The notes below the pieces were generated by a model. That model saw only the letters and a program-made list of their open reading frames with translations, had not been told where the DNA came from and ran no database searches. Below are positions 15,674 to 23,451 of a stretch of 64,000 nucleotides of DNA, in pieces. Source of the stretch: Pseudonocardia autotrophica (GTDB lineage Bacteria > Actinomycetota > Actinomycetes > Mycobacteriales > Pseudonocardiaceae). The translations under genes and the position numbers were made by a program. Numbering within the stretch: position 1 is the stretch's first letter; every line of letters starts with the position of its first letter. The stretch is from positions 116,206 through 180,205 of the forward strand of contig NZ_JNYD01000011.1 of NCBI RefSeq assembly GCF_000717175.1, in the 5' to 3' direction.

Positions 15674-15715
15674 GTGTCGTCCGGCCCCGCCGATCTTCGT
15701 CACCGAGCAGCCGCG

Positions 15716-16714
15716 ATGATCTCCCGTGTGCTGCCGGTGCCCCGGAACTGGTCCGAGCTGACGCCGACGTGGATGAGCGTCGCCCTGGGCCGGAGCGTCA
15801 CGCACGCCCGCGTCGCCGACGTCGTCGACGGCACGAACTCCCGGGCGGTCGTCGAGCTGGAGTACGCGGGTCCCGCCGGGCCGGCGCGGGTGTTCGTCAA
15901 GCGGGAGGGTCGTCTGCTGAACCGGGTGGCCCTGACCGCACTCGGGGCGCGCGAGGCCGAGGCCGACCTCGTCCGGCAGGGTCCGGTCCTGCCGCTGGAA
16001 CACCCCGCGTTCCACGCCGCGGCGACCGACCGCCGTCGCCTCGCCGCCGTGGTCGTCATGGAGGACGTCACGCTGCGCGGCGGGCGCCCGAACTCCGCGC
16101 TCGCGCCGCTGACCGTCGAGCAGGTCGCCGCCGGGCTGGGCGAACTGGCCCGCCTGCACGCGATGTTCTGGGACGCTCCGCTGCCGGCCTTCGTGCGTCC
16201 GTGGCGGCTCGGTCCGGCCTGGGCCCCCGTCGCCCGGGCCGGGTTCGTCCATGCGCTGCAGAAGCTGCGACGAGCCGGGCACCCCCTCGACATCGGCGCC
16301 GGGGAGATCGAGCGCGGGTTCCGGGGGTGGGCACGCATCGCCGCCACCGGCCCGCAGACGCTGCTGCACGGCGACCCGCACCCCGGCAACACGTACACGG
16401 TCGGCGACACCGTCGGCTTCTACGACTGGCAGCTGGTCCGCTCCGGCAGCTGGGTCCACGACGTCGGCTACTTCCTCGCGTCCAGCCTCACCGTCGCCGA
16501 CCGGCGCGAGCACGAGCGTGCGCTGCTGGCCGGCTACCTCGACGCCCTCGGCCGTCGGCCCGCCGACGCCTGGCCGCTCTACCGGCGGACGCCGGTGTTC
16601 GGGCTCGGGGCGTGGCTGCAGACCTGGGCGGCGGGCACCTTCCAGCCGCGCGACGTCTGCCTCGCGACCATCGAGCGATTCGCCGCCGCCCATCGCGACG
16701 CCCGATGGGACTGA
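15716..16714 (+). CDS. Aminoglycoside-phosphotransferase/ecdysteroid-kinase-like protein
   Basis: 332 aa from the ATG at 15716; the frame is open upstream but carries the antisense hydrolase remnant there. Kinase fold: nucleotide-binding N-lobe with VFVKREGRLLNRVAL about 62-76, helical insert, Brenner motif HGDPHPGNTYTVGD about 221-234 (catalytic Asp and Asn), and GFYDWQLVRSGSWVHDVGYFLAS about 237-259 with the metal-binding Asp in FYDWQ. Phosphorylates a small-molecule hydroxyl; the bacterial EcKL/APH group has unknown natural substrates. Convergent with the CaiB-type gene, 24 bp apart. Antibiotic resistance is possible but unsupported. Confidence 0.8.
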   Translation: MISRVLPVPRNWSELTPTWMSVALGRSVTHARVADVVDGTNSRAVVELEYAGPAGPARVFVKREGRLLNRVALTALGAREAEADLVRQGPVLPLEHPAFHAAATDRRRLAAVVVMEDVTLRGGRPNSALAPLTVEQVAAGLGELARLHAMFWDAPLPAFVRPWRLGPAWAPVARAGFVHALQKLRRAGHPLDIGAGEIERGFRGWARIAATGPQTLLHGDPHPGNTYTVGDTVGFYDWQLVRSGSWVHDVGYFLASSLTVADRREHERALLAGYLDALGRRPADAWPLYRRTPVFGLGAWLQTWAAGTFQPRDVCLATIERFAAAHRDARWD

Positions 16715-16738
16715 GCACAGGGGTCGGGCCGGGAGCTG

Positions 16739-17974
16739 TCAGACGTCCTCGCGATGCCGGAGCGTGACGTCCGGTGCGTGGCCGTCCGTGAGGCCGAGGG
16801 CGCGGATCTCTTCCGGGACGTAGCCCAGCTCGGCCAGGATCTCCGGTCCGTGCTCCCCGAGCCGGGGCGCCGGGCGCAGGTCCACGGGGGCGGCTCCGGA
16901 GAAGTCGACGGGGAAGCGGGCGAAGCGCAGCGGTCCCTCGCTCGGATGCACCACGTCCTCGAACATGCCCGTGGCGCGCAGGTGCTCGTCGGAGAACAGG
17001 TCGGGCACGGTGAGGACCGGCATCGCCGCGATGCCGCGCGCGTCGAACGCGGCCAGCCACTCCGCGGTGGGGCGCTTCCGCAGCTCCTCCTCGAGCAACC
17101 GGTACAGCTCGTCGACGTGCAGCGTCCGGGCGGTGATCGTGCGGAAGCGGGGATCGGCGGCGAGTTCGGGCCTGCCCACGAGCTCGAAGAACGCGCGCCA
17201 CTGCGGGTCCGTGTAGACCATGACGCCGACGTGCCCGTCGGCGGTCCGGTACGGCCTGCGGTACGGGGAGTTCAACCGGGCGTAGCCGGCAGGCCCGCGC
17301 GGCGGGTCGAAGACGTAGCCGCCCTGCTGGTCGAGCAGGGTGAACGCGACCATCGTCTCGAGCATGGGCACCTCGATGGCGAGTCCCCGCCCGGTGCGCT
17401 CCCGCCGGTACAGCGCGGCGGCGATCGCCCCGACCGCCATCAGACCGGTCGCCTTGTCGGCGACCGGAGTGCGGATGTACGTCGGTCCGTCGGGTCCGCC
17501 CTGCACGGCGGCGAGCCCGGACGAGGCCTGGATGACGTCGTCGTACGCGGCCTTGTCCCGGTACGGGCCGGCGCTGGAGAAGCCGCGGACCACGCAGTAG
17601 ACCGTGTGCGGGTTGGCGGCGTGCACGTCCTCGGCGTGCAGCCCGAGCCGCGTCACCGCCTCCGGCCGCATGTTGTGCACGAACACGTCGGCCCTGCCGA
17701 CCAGGCGCAGCAGCGCGCGACGCCCTTCCGGCCGTTTGAGGTCCAGCGCGATGCTGCGCTTGCCCCGGTTGGCGTTGAGGAACACCGGGCCCATACCCGT
17801 GCCCCGCTCGTCCCCGACGTAGCGGAGGACGTCACCGGCGGGGGCCTCGACCTTGACGACGTCGGCGCCCATCTGCGCCAGCAGCAGCGTGCAGTACGGG
17901 CCCATGAACGTGGTCGTCAGGTCCACGACCTGCACACCTGCGAGCGGCGCGTCTGCTGCGGCATCCGGGGACAT
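16739..17974 (-). CDS. CaiB/BaiF-type (class III) CoA transferase
   Basis: 411 aa from an ATG at 17974. Family III CoA-transferase: LAGVQVVDLTTTFMGPYCTLLLAQMGADVVKVE at the N-terminus, RGKRSIALDLKRPEGRRAL about 67-85, the catalytic-Asp segment YRDKAAYDDVIQASSGL about 137-153, and a C-terminal swapped domain ending GEHGPEILAELGY. The enzyme moves CoA between acyl-CoA and a free carboxylate through an aspartyl-CoA mixed anhydride; the acid is unknown. A GCGTCCC-N5-GGGACAC site 81-99 bp upstream matches sites near the Baeyer-Villiger gene cluster 20 kb away, so it may belong to the same regulon. Confidence 0.88.
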   Translation of the reverse strand: MSPDAAADAPLAGVQVVDLTTTFMGPYCTLLLAQMGADVVKVEAPAGDVLRYVGDERGTGMGPVFLNANRGKRSIALDLKRPEGRRALLRLVGRADVFVHNMRPEAVTRLGLHAEDVHAANPHTVYCVVRGFSSAGPYRDKAAYDDVIQASSGLAAVQGGPDGPTYIRTPVADKATGLMAVGAIAAALYRRERTGRGLAIEVPMLETMVAFTLLDQQGGYVFDPPRGPAGYARLNSPYRRPYRTADGHVGVMVYTDPQWRAFFELVGRPELAADPRFRTITARTLHVDELYRLLEEELRKRPTAEWLAAFDARGIAAMPVLTVPDLFSDEHLRATGMFEDVVHPSEGPLRFARFPVDFSGAAPVDLRPAPRLGEHGPEILAELGYVPEEIRALGLTDGHAPDVTLRHREDV

Positions 17975-18054
17975 CCAGCGCCCGCCCCTCCCACGTCGGC
18001 CCGTCCGCCGACGAACGTACGGGGCGAATCTTCCCAGCGCGAGGTCGAGTGCCC

Positions 18055-18073
18055 GCGTCCCACTTCGGGACAC
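18055..18073. promoter_or_regulatory. Operator-like repeat, site A (GTGTCCC-N5-GGGACAC family)
   Basis: GCGTCCCACTTCGGGACAC; one mismatch between arms. It differs at only two of 19 positions from site B at 38561. Located between the CaiB-type start (17974, minus) and the App1-like start (18133, plus), at a distance from the CaiB start similar to that of site C from the BVMO start. Confidence 0.6.
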
Positions 18074-18132
18074 GGTCCGAGGACCGGGGGCTCCGGGTGG
18101 CGCGCTGATCGTCTCCACGACACCCTGACGTC

Positions 18133-19281
18133 GTGAACCGTGCGCAGGCCAAGGCCGCCCTCGTCCGGCTGGCCGTCGCGGCGGAACGGGTGCTGGGCCG
18201 GGTCGTCATGGTCGTGGTGGTGATCCGGGGGCGGCGCCGGCCGCTCGTCCTGCCGTTCATCGGGCACGGGTCCACCGAACGCGTCCGGATCGGGGCGCGC
18301 GTGGCGATGGGGCACCCCGACGCCGTCACGGAGGACGACCTCGCACCCGGCCCGCGCTCGCGGCGGCAGGTGTTGCTGGCGAGCCTCAGCCGCTTCTTCA
18401 CGATCGAGCTGCCCGGGGCGCGCGTCGCGATCAGTACGCCGGCCGGGGTCCGGCACGTCCGGGCGGACGTCGAGGGGTACGTGGACGCCGTCGTCGAGCA
18501 GCCGGGTCTGGAGCCGGGCTGGCACGAGGCCGAGCTGACCCTCGAGGCCGGGACGGCCGCGCGGGCGAAGGTCCTGGTCGTCGATCCGCGGGCGGACGTG
18601 GCCCTGGTCAGCGACGTGGACGACACCATCCTCGAGACCGGCCTGACGCGGGGCCTCGCGTTCCTGCGGGCGACCCTGCTGACCGAGACCGCGGACCGCG
18701 CCCCGCTGCCCGGCTCGGCGGCGCTGTACCGGGCGCTGGTGGCGCCGCCGTCAGGGGTGTGCCGGCCGGTCTTCTACGTGTCGACCAGCCCGTGGAACCT
18801 GCACGGCACGCTGCTGGAGTTCATCGCGCTGCGGGCCTTCCCGCTCGGCCCGCTGCTGCTCACGGACTGGGGTCCGGGGCACGGCAACCTGTTCCGCATC
18901 GGCGCGCGCGAGCACAAGACCGGGCTGATCACCCGGATCCTGGACGAGCACCCGGGGCTCGGGCTGGTCCTCGTCGGCGACACGGGCCAGCTCGACCCGG
19001 AGATCTACGCGGCGGTCGCGGAGGCGCGCCCGGACCGGATCCGCGCGATCTACGTGCGCCGTCCCCCGGGGCGCACCCTGCGCCGGGACGCCGAGGTCCG
19101 GGCGCTGGCGGAGCGGGTGACCGCGCTGGGTGTGCCGATGCTGGCCGTGGACGACAGCACCGAGATCGCCGAGCACGCGGCGTCGATCGGGCTGCTCGAC
19201 CCCGCGGAGATCCCGGCGATCCGGGCCGAGACGACCGACGGCAGGCGCGGTCCGTTCTCCGTCGGGCTGCCGAGGGCCTGA
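18133..19281 (+). CDS. App1-family (DUF2183) phosphatase
   Basis: 382 aa from a GTG at 18133. N-terminal half about 1-150 is beta-rich (RPLVLPFIGHGSTERVRIGARV, then a segment like the App1 regulatory region). The C-terminal half is a HAD-type phosphatase: DVDDTILETGLTRG about 161-174 with the two catalytic aspartates, FYVSTSPWNLHGTLLEFI about 216-233, and LVGDTGQLDPEIY about 282-294 with the metal-binding Asp. Homologous to yeast App1 phosphatidate phosphatase and to widespread bacterial DUF2183 proteins; a lipid phosphatase role in bacteria is inference. Ends before a hairpin terminator. Confidence 0.85.
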   Translation: MNRAQAKAALVRLAVAAERVLGRVVMVVVVIRGRRRPLVLPFIGHGSTERVRIGARVAMGHPDAVTEDDLAPGPRSRRQVLLASLSRFFTIELPGARVAISTPAGVRHVRADVEGYVDAVVEQPGLEPGWHEAELTLEAGTAARAKVLVVDPRADVALVSDVDDTILETGLTRGLAFLRATLLTETADRAPLPGSAALYRALVAPPSGVCRPVFYVSTSPWNLHGTLLEFIALRAFPLGPLLLTDWGPGHGNLFRIGAREHKTGLITRILDEHPGLGLVLVGDTGQLDPEIYAAVAEARPDRIRAIYVRRPPGRTLRRDAEVRALAERVTALGVPMLAVDDSTEIAEHAASIGLLDPAEIPAIRAETTDGRRGPFSVGLPRA

Positions 19282-19320
19282 CCGGCGCGGACCCGTCGAC
19301 GGTTCGACGCCCGGTGGCGG

Positions 19321-19350
19321 CCGGCCCGGGACCGGAGGATCCCGGGCCGG
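19321..19350. terminator. Bidirectional hairpin between App1-like and AhpD-like genes
   Basis: CCGGCCCGGGA (19321-19331), 8-base loop, TCCCGGGCCGG (19340-19350): perfect 11-bp stem between two convergent stop codons (19281 and 19358). Confidence 0.65.
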
Positions 19351-19357
19351 GGCCCGC

Positions 19358-19843
19358 TCAGCTCGTCATCGCGTCGAACATGCCGGGCTCGTAGGAGCCG
19401 GCCGGGGTGCGCGCGATGACGTTGATCCGGTTGGCCGCGTTGACCAGGGCGACGAGGGAGACGAGCGCGGCGGTCTGGTCCTCGTCGTAGTGCTTCCGGA
19501 CCTGGGCCCAGGTCTCGTCGGACACGCCCTGGTGGGCGTCGGCGAGCCGGGTGCCCTCCTCGGCGAGCGCCAGTGCCGCCCGCTCCGCCTCGGTGAACAC
19601 GGTGGCCTCGCGCCAGGCGGCGACCAGGTTGAGCCGGACCGCGGTCTCGCCGGCGGCCGTGGCGTCCTTGGTGTGCATGTCGGTGCAGAAGCCGCAGCCG
19701 TTGATCTGGCTGGCGCGCAGGGACACCAGCTCCTGGGTGGCCTTCGGCAGCGACGACCGGTGGATCACCAGGGCGGCGTTGGCGAAGCGCTTGCCGAAGG
19801 CGGCGGCGATCTCGTTCTCGAACAGGTTGATGCGGGCGTCCAT
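19358..19843 (-). CDS. AhpD/carboxymuconolactone-decarboxylase-like peroxidase (ECF41 partner)
   Basis: 161 aa from an ATG at 19843. AhpD-type fold: LVIHRSSLPKATQELVSLRASQINGCGFCTDMHTKDA, with the CxxC redox pair in GCGFCTDMH about 57-65 and the downstream His, then two more helices ending in the NRINVIARTPAGSYEPG segment. It probably reduces hydroperoxides or another electrophile through the cysteine pair. The gene is divergent from an ECF41 sigma factor; CMD/AhpD-type proteins are one of the three standard ECF41 partners (carboxymuconolactone decarboxylase, oxidoreductase, epimerase), and their expression normally depends on that sigma factor. A weaker ECF41-like motif (CGTCACG-N16-CATC) occurs on its strand. 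Confidence 0.88.
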   Translation of the reverse strand: MDARINLFENEIAAAFGKRFANAALVIHRSSLPKATQELVSLRASQINGCGFCTDMHTKDATAAGETAVRLNLVAAWREATVFTEAERAALALAEEGTRLADAHQGVSDETWAQVRKHYDEDQTAALVSLVALVNAANRINVIARTPAGSYEPGMFDAMTS

Positions 19844-19965
19844 GACCTCGTCCTCACTCGTGGTGGCGTGTGCTGCTGCACTGGACGGACACCAGATGCC
19901 GGCGGGCGGGTCCCCGTGACGGGGCCAGGATGTGACGTGCGCCATGGAGATCGACCCCTGTCTTG

Positions 19966-19992
19966 TGTCACGGAACGGCGAGCCGCGGCGTC
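19966..19992 (+). promoter_or_regulatory. ECF41-type autoregulatory promoter
   Basis: TGTCACG (19966-19972), exactly 16 bases, then CGTC (19989-19992). The published ECF41 consensus as I know it is TGTCACA-N16-CGTC; only one base differs. It lies 35 bp before the ATG of the ECF41 gene, on the correct strand. Confidence 0.8.
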
Positions 19993-20026
19993 TGGTGCGG
20001 GACACCGCGAGCGAGGAGGAGCACCC

Positions 20027-20938
20027 ATGTCGACGGAGCACCAGGACCCGGCCGCCACCGCGAACCCCGCCACCGAGACGTTCCTCGCCCACCGCAACCT
20101 GCTCTTCACCGTGGCCTACGAGATGCTCGGCTCGGCCGCCGACGCGGAGGACGTCCTCCAGGAGACCTGGCTGCGCTGGGCGAACGTCGACCTCGACACG
20201 GTGCGGGACCGCCGCGCGTACCTCGTGCGGATCACCACGCGACAGGCGCTCACCCGGCTGCGGACGCTGGGCCGGCGCAAGGAGTCCTACGTCGGATCCT
20301 GGCTGCCCGAGCCGTTGCTGACCTCACCGGACGTGGCGGAGGACGTCGAGCTGGCCGACAGCGTGTCGATGGCGATGCTGCTGGTGCTCGAGACCCTGAC
20401 TCCGACCGAGCGGGCGGTGTTCGTGCTGCGCGACGTGTTCGACCTCGGGTACGACGAGATCGCGGAGGCCGTCGACAAGAGTTCCGCCGCGGTCCGTCAG
20501 ATCGCGCACCGGGCGCGGGAGCACGTCGCCGCGCGCCGCCCCCGCGGGATCGTCTCCCCGGCCGAGACCCGGGATGCGCTCGACGCGTTCCGCCGGGCGG
20601 TCGAGACCGGCGACCTGCAGGGCCTGCTCGACATCCTCGCCCCGGACGTCGTCCTCGTCGGCGACGGCGGCGGCGTCAAGCAGGCGGTGCTGCGGCCCAT
20701 CGTGGGCGCGGACAAGGTGGCCCGCGTGCTGACCGCCGGGCTGGGCCGGGTCGCCGGCGCAGCGTCGTTGCAGTCGGTGCAGGTCAACGGCCACCCGGCG
20801 CTGATCCTCCGGCTCGACGGCGAGCTCGACAGCGTCGTGGCCCTGCGCATCGAGGAGGGCCTCGTGACCGGGCTCTACGCCGTGCGCAACCCGCAGAAGC
20901 TCTCGCACATGGAGCAGGAGACCGCGCTGCGGCGCTGA
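20027..20938 (+). CDS. sigJ: ECF41-group RNA polymerase sigma factor (SigJ-like) with SnoaL-like tail
   Basis: 303 aa from an ATG with GAGGAG upstream. Sigma-2 region about 15-85 (LFTVAYEMLGSAADAEDVLQETWLRW), linker with SWLPEPL, sigma-4 region about 120-170 (LTPTERAVFVLRDVFDLGYDEIAEAVDKSSAAVRQIAHRAREH), then a SnoaL/NTF2-like domain about 180-303. The ECF41 hallmarks are present: WLPEP, DGGG-VK (DGGGK motif) and NPQKL (NPDKL motif) near the C-terminus. In this group the tail replaces an anti-sigma factor and modulates activity. Divergent from its AhpD-like partner, with a near-perfect ECF41 promoter upstream, so it should autoregulate. Signal unknown. Confidence 0.93.
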   Translation: MSTEHQDPAATANPATETFLAHRNLLFTVAYEMLGSAADAEDVLQETWLRWANVDLDTVRDRRAYLVRITTRQALTRLRTLGRRKESYVGSWLPEPLLTSPDVAEDVELADSVSMAMLLVLETLTPTERAVFVLRDVFDLGYDEIAEAVDKSSAAVRQIAHRAREHVAARRPRGIVSPAETRDALDAFRRAVETGDLQGLLDILAPDVVLVGDGGGVKQAVLRPIVGADKVARVLTAGLGRVAGAASLQSVQVNGHPALILRLDGELDSVVALRIEEGLVTGLYAVRNPQKLSHMEQETALRR

Positions 20939-20952
20939 GTCGCGGGCACCGA

Positions 20953-20966
20953 GGGCCGACCGGCCC
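20953..20966. promoter_or_regulatory. GGGCC-N4-GGCCC repeat upstream of the stress cluster
   Basis: GGGCCGACCGGCCC, perfect 5-bp arms, about 80 bp before the first universal stress gene. Shape is compatible with relaxed DevR/DosR boxes of non-mycobacterial actinomycetes (GGGnC-N4-GGCCC), but such GC-only repeats arise by chance here. Confidence 0.3.
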
Positions 20967-21047
20967 GTCGCTCCGGGACCGGCGACGGTGCCTCCGACGG
21001 TTCCTCCCGGGTCACCCTGCCGCGCAGGGACCGACGAGGGAGGAGCC

Positions 21048-21527
21048 GTGGGGACACCGACGATCGTCGTGGGGGTGGACGGGTCCGCGGGGTCGCGCAC
21101 CGCTCTCGGCCACGCGCTCCGCGACGCGGCGCGGCGGAGGGCCCGGGTGCGGGTCGTCATGGCCTTCGAGGCGCCCGACTTCTGGCCGGAGTTCGGCCGG
21201 ACGGGCGGACCGCCGACGGCCGCCGAGATCACCCGCACCCTCGAGAGCAGCCTGCGCGAGGCGGTCGCCGAGGCGCGCGCGGACCTGGGCGACGAGGTCG
21301 CGGACGTGCCGGTCGACGTTCTCGCCCTGCCCGGCTCCCCGGCCGCCGTTCTGCTGGCACAGGCCGGGGAGGCCGACGACCTGGTCGTGGGGCACCGCGG
21401 CCGGGGCGGCCTGGCGAGCACGGTGCTCGGGTCGGTGGGCCTGCAGTGCGTGCTGCACGCGCCCTGCCGGGTCACGGTGGTCCGCCCACCGCGGGCCGCA
21501 CCCGCGCCGGCCGGGGACACGCCGTGA
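21048..21527 (+). CDS. Universal stress protein, single UspA domain
   Basis: 159 aa from a GTG with GAGGGAGGAG upstream. ATP-binding UspA domain: TIVVGVDGSAGSRTAL at the N-terminus and the G-x2-G-x9-G-S/T nucleotide loop GHRGRGGLASTVLGSVG about 122-138, ending APCRVTVV. First gene of a stress block; its stop overlaps the start of the CBS-BON gene (GTGA), implying translational coupling. Similar proteins (Rv1996/Rv2005c/Rv2623 types) are DosR-controlled in mycobacteria. Probably a dimeric ATP-binding signalling protein limiting growth under hypoxia or starvation (inference). Confidence 0.9.
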   Translation: MGTPTIVVGVDGSAGSRTALGHALRDAARRRARVRVVMAFEAPDFWPEFGRTGGPPTAAEITRTLESSLREAVAEARADLGDEVADVPVDVLALPGSPAAVLLAQAGEADDLVVGHRGRGGLASTVLGSVGLQCVLHAPCRVTVVRPPRAAPAPAGDTP

Positions 21528-22210
21528 CCGCGCCGCTGCGCCGGACCCTGGTCCGCGACGTCATGACGACACGGGTGGTGTCCGTCCCGCCCGAGGCGGA
21601 CTTCGACGAGGTCGCCGTGGTCCTGACCCGCAACGCGGTCCGCGCCGTCCCGGTGCTCGAGGGCAGCAGGCTGCTCGGGGTCGTCTCCGAGGCGGACCTG
21701 CTGCGGACGGCCGAGTTCGGCGACCCGGCGGCGTCGTACGAGCGCTTCCGCCGGGCCGACCCGGCGCGGCCGGCCACGGCGCGCGCCCTGATGAGCACGG
21801 CGGTGGTGACCGTCCGGCCGGACGCGTCGGTGGCGGAGGCCGCGCGGCGGATGCGGGAGCACGGCGTGGGGTGGCTGGCGGTGACCGAGTTCCACGGCGC
21901 CGCCGAGCACGTGGTCGGCGTCCTCGGCCGCACGGACGTGCTGACCGTCTTCCTGCGGGACGACGCGGAGCTGCGGGCCGAGATCGTCGACGGCGTGCTG
22001 CGGCCCGTCCTCGCCGAGGACGCCGACGCCGTGTCCGTCGAGGTCGAGCGAGGCGTCGTGACGTTGTCGGGCCGTCTGCCGCGCTCCGGCCGCGCCCGGC
22101 TGGCGACGGCGTTGGTGGCCAGGCTGGAAGGGGTCGTCGCGGTCCGCGGCGACCTGGTCGACGACCGGGACGGGCAACTCACCGAGCCGGCCGCCGGGCC
22201 CCGCTCCTGA
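21524..22210 (+). CDS. CBS-pair plus BON domain protein
   Basis: 228 aa, GTG at 21524 overlapping the preceding stop by 4 bp. Two CBS motifs: [25 protein letters not shown]...GVVSEADLL about 9-60 and [25 protein letters not shown]...GVLGRTDVL about 86-145. A BON domain follows about 150-215 ([22 protein letters not shown]). CBS pairs bind adenine nucleotides; BON domains bind membrane or other ligands. Relatives: mycobacterial HRP1 (CBS pair, DosR-induced) and common actinobacterial CBS-BON proteins. It is paralogous to the gene at 24410-25114, with the same order of domains and the same coupling to a UspA gene. Confidence 0.88.
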   Translation: MTAPLRRTLVRDVMTTRVVSVPPEADFDEVAVVLTRNAVRAVPVLEGSRLLGVVSEADLLRTAEFGDPAASYERFRRADPARPATARALMSTAVVTVRPDASVAEAARRMREHGVGWLAVTEFHGAAEHVVGVLGRTDVLTVFLRDDAELRAEIVDGVLRPVLAEDADAVSVEVERGVVTLSGRLPRSGRARLATALVARLEGVVAVRGDLVDDRDGQLTEPAAGPRS

Positions 22211-22238
22211 GCGGTCTCCCCGGCCGTCGCCGGACGGG

Positions 22239-22257
22239 AGGTCGGGGCTCACGACCT
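22239..22257. promoter_or_regulatory. Inverted repeat AGGTCG-N7-CGACCT upstream of DUF1876 gene
   Basis: Perfect 6-bp arms (22239-22244, 22252-22257) in the 127-bp gap before the DUF1876 gene; candidate operator. Confidence 0.35.
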
Positions 22258-22337
22258 GCACGGAGCGGGTACGACGGCCCTCCTCACCGCGCCGCGGGCG
22301 GGGGACGGTCGCGCGGGGACGCGAGGAGGAGAGCGCC

Positions 22338-22604
22338 GTGCACGAGTCGAAGCGCTGGACCGTGTCGATCGACATCGACGAGCACGAGGGCCGGACCCGA
22401 GCGGTGGCCCGGCTCCACCCGGACGAGACCCAGTCGGTGATGGGGGTCGGCCTGGCGCGGTTGAACCCGGCGGACCGCGACGTGCCCGAGATCGGCGACG
22501 AGCTCGCGGCCGCGCGGGCGCTGTCGGAGCTCACCCACCGGTTGCTCGGGATCGCCGCCGACGACCTGGAGCGGGTCAACCAGCCGGCCGTGCGGGGCGG
22601 ATGA
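22338..22604 (+). CDS. DUF1876-family small protein (Rv1738/Rv2632c-like)
   Basis: 88 aa from a GTG with GAGGAGAG upstream. One DUF1876 domain: [22 protein letters not shown], then a central loop with [35 protein letters not shown]. The family is small, often 70-95 aa. Mycobacterial Rv1738 and Rv2632c belong to it and are strongly induced in hypoxia; Rv1738 resembles ribosome-hibernation factors in fold (family knowledge). A role in slowing translation during stress is therefore plausible, not shown. Sits between the CBS-BON gene and the Rv1733c-like pair. Confidence 0.88.
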   Translation: MHESKRWTVSIDIDEHEGRTRAVARLHPDETQSVMGVGLARLNPADRDVPEIGDELAAARALSELTHRLLGIAADDLERVNQPAVRGG

Positions 22605-22627
22605 GCCCGTGACCGCGACCCCCCGAC

Positions 22628-22641
22628 GGACCTTCGGCACT
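22628..22641. promoter_or_regulatory. DosR-box-like GGACCTTCGGCACT
   Basis: Resembles the DosR/DevR half-consensus GGGACYTTNGGCCCT (two or three mismatches), 26 bp before the start of the 75-aa gene. Suggestive only, since the downstream genes are DosR-regulon homologues. Confidence 0.35.
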
Positions 22642-22667
22642 GCCCGTCCCGGGGGAACGGCCGGAGC

Positions 22668-22895
22668 GTGGCCGTCATGAGCGCATCGTCGACCCTGCCC
22701 GACGCCGACGAGGAGCAGCACGTCCTCGCTGCCCTCTACGGCGACGAGGCCGACATCGACACACCCGGCACGACCGACACCGGCGACACGACCGACAGCC
22801 CCGACACCACCGACACCCGTCTGCCCGGCGTACCGAGCGCCTTCGACCCGCAGGTCGATGCCCCGGAGGAGGAAGGCCGCGATGCTCGCCGGTGA
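22668..22895 (+). CDS. Short Asp/Thr-rich protein of unknown function
   Basis: 75 aa from a GTG at 22668 (an ATG nine bases on is equally possible). Acidic start (DADEEQHVLAALYGDEADID), a low-complexity Thr-Asp tract (GTTDTGDTTDSPDTTDT) and an acidic end. No domain recognised; likely disordered. It overlaps the start of the Rv1733c-like gene by 14 bp, so the two are probably translated together. Coding status rests on composition and position only. Confidence 0.5.
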   Translation: MAVMSASSTLPDADEEQHVLAALYGDEADIDTPGTTDTGDTTDSPDTTDTRLPGVPSAFDPQVDAPEEEGRDARR

Positions 22896-23451
22896 GCACG
22901 CCCGCCCGTCGCGGCCCCGCCGGCAGGACGGCCGACGCCGCTCCGACCGGGTCGCCGACCTGGTCGCGTGGCTGGTCAGCGCGACGGTCCTCGTGCTGCT
23001 CGGGGCGTCGGTGCTGGTCGGCCTGGAGGTCCACGGCGACCTGACGGACCGGGCGGCCGTCGAGGCGCGGGACCGCACCCCGATCACGGCGGTCCTCACC
23101 GAGGACGTGCCGGTCCTGCCCGAGGGCCGCAACCGCGTCCCGGCGGACGTCCGCTGGACCGACCGGACCGGCGTCGAGCACGTCGGCCGCACGGAGGTCG
23201 CCGGGCCGCGGCGGGCCGGCGACCCGGTCGACGCCTGGGTGACCGCGGACGGGCGGCTCGTGCGCGCCCCGCTGACCGGCACCGAGATCGTGTTCGTCAC
23301 CGTGGCGAGCGCGGGCGCGGTGCTGGTGATCGGCGGGTTCGTCGTGGCCGCCCTCGCGCACCTCGCCGCGGGCGGGGTCGCCCGGCTGCGCGCCGCCGAG
23401 TGGGAACGGGAGTGGGACGAGGTCGAGCCGCGCTGGCGGGACGGCCGATGA
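22882..23451 (+). CDS. Rv1733c-like two-helix membrane protein
   Basis: 189 aa from an ATG with GGAGGAGGAAGG upstream. Layout: basic N-terminus (RPSRPRRQDGRRRSDR), TM1 about 25-47 (LVAWLVSATVLVLLGASVLVG), an extracytoplasmic region about 50-130 with TPITAVLTEDVP, VRWTDRTG and GDPVDAWVTADGRLV, then TM2 about 135-160 and a charged tail. This is the arrangement of mycobacterial Rv1733c, a DosR-regulon membrane protein of unknown function. Its stop overlaps the ATG of the CBS-UspA gene. Role probably in the envelope response to hypoxia (inference). Confidence 0.82.
   Translation: MLAGEHARPSRPRRQDGRRRSDRVADLVAWLVSATVLVLLGASVLVGLEVHGDLTDRAAVEARDRTPITAVLTEDVPVLPEGRNRVPADVRWTDRTGVEHVGRTEVAGPRRAGDPVDAWVTADGRLVRAPLTGTEIVFVTVASAGAVLVIGGFVVAALAHLAAGGVARLRAAEWEREWDEVEPRWRDGR

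Noticed and set aside
15716..16714. Aminoglycoside resistance gene
   Set aside because: Only the general kinase fold and HGD-N motif are visible; the sequence lacks features of a specific resistance enzyme.
22628..22641. Firm DosR box
   Set aside because: Two or three mismatches and only one strand half; kept as a low-confidence site rather than a claim.
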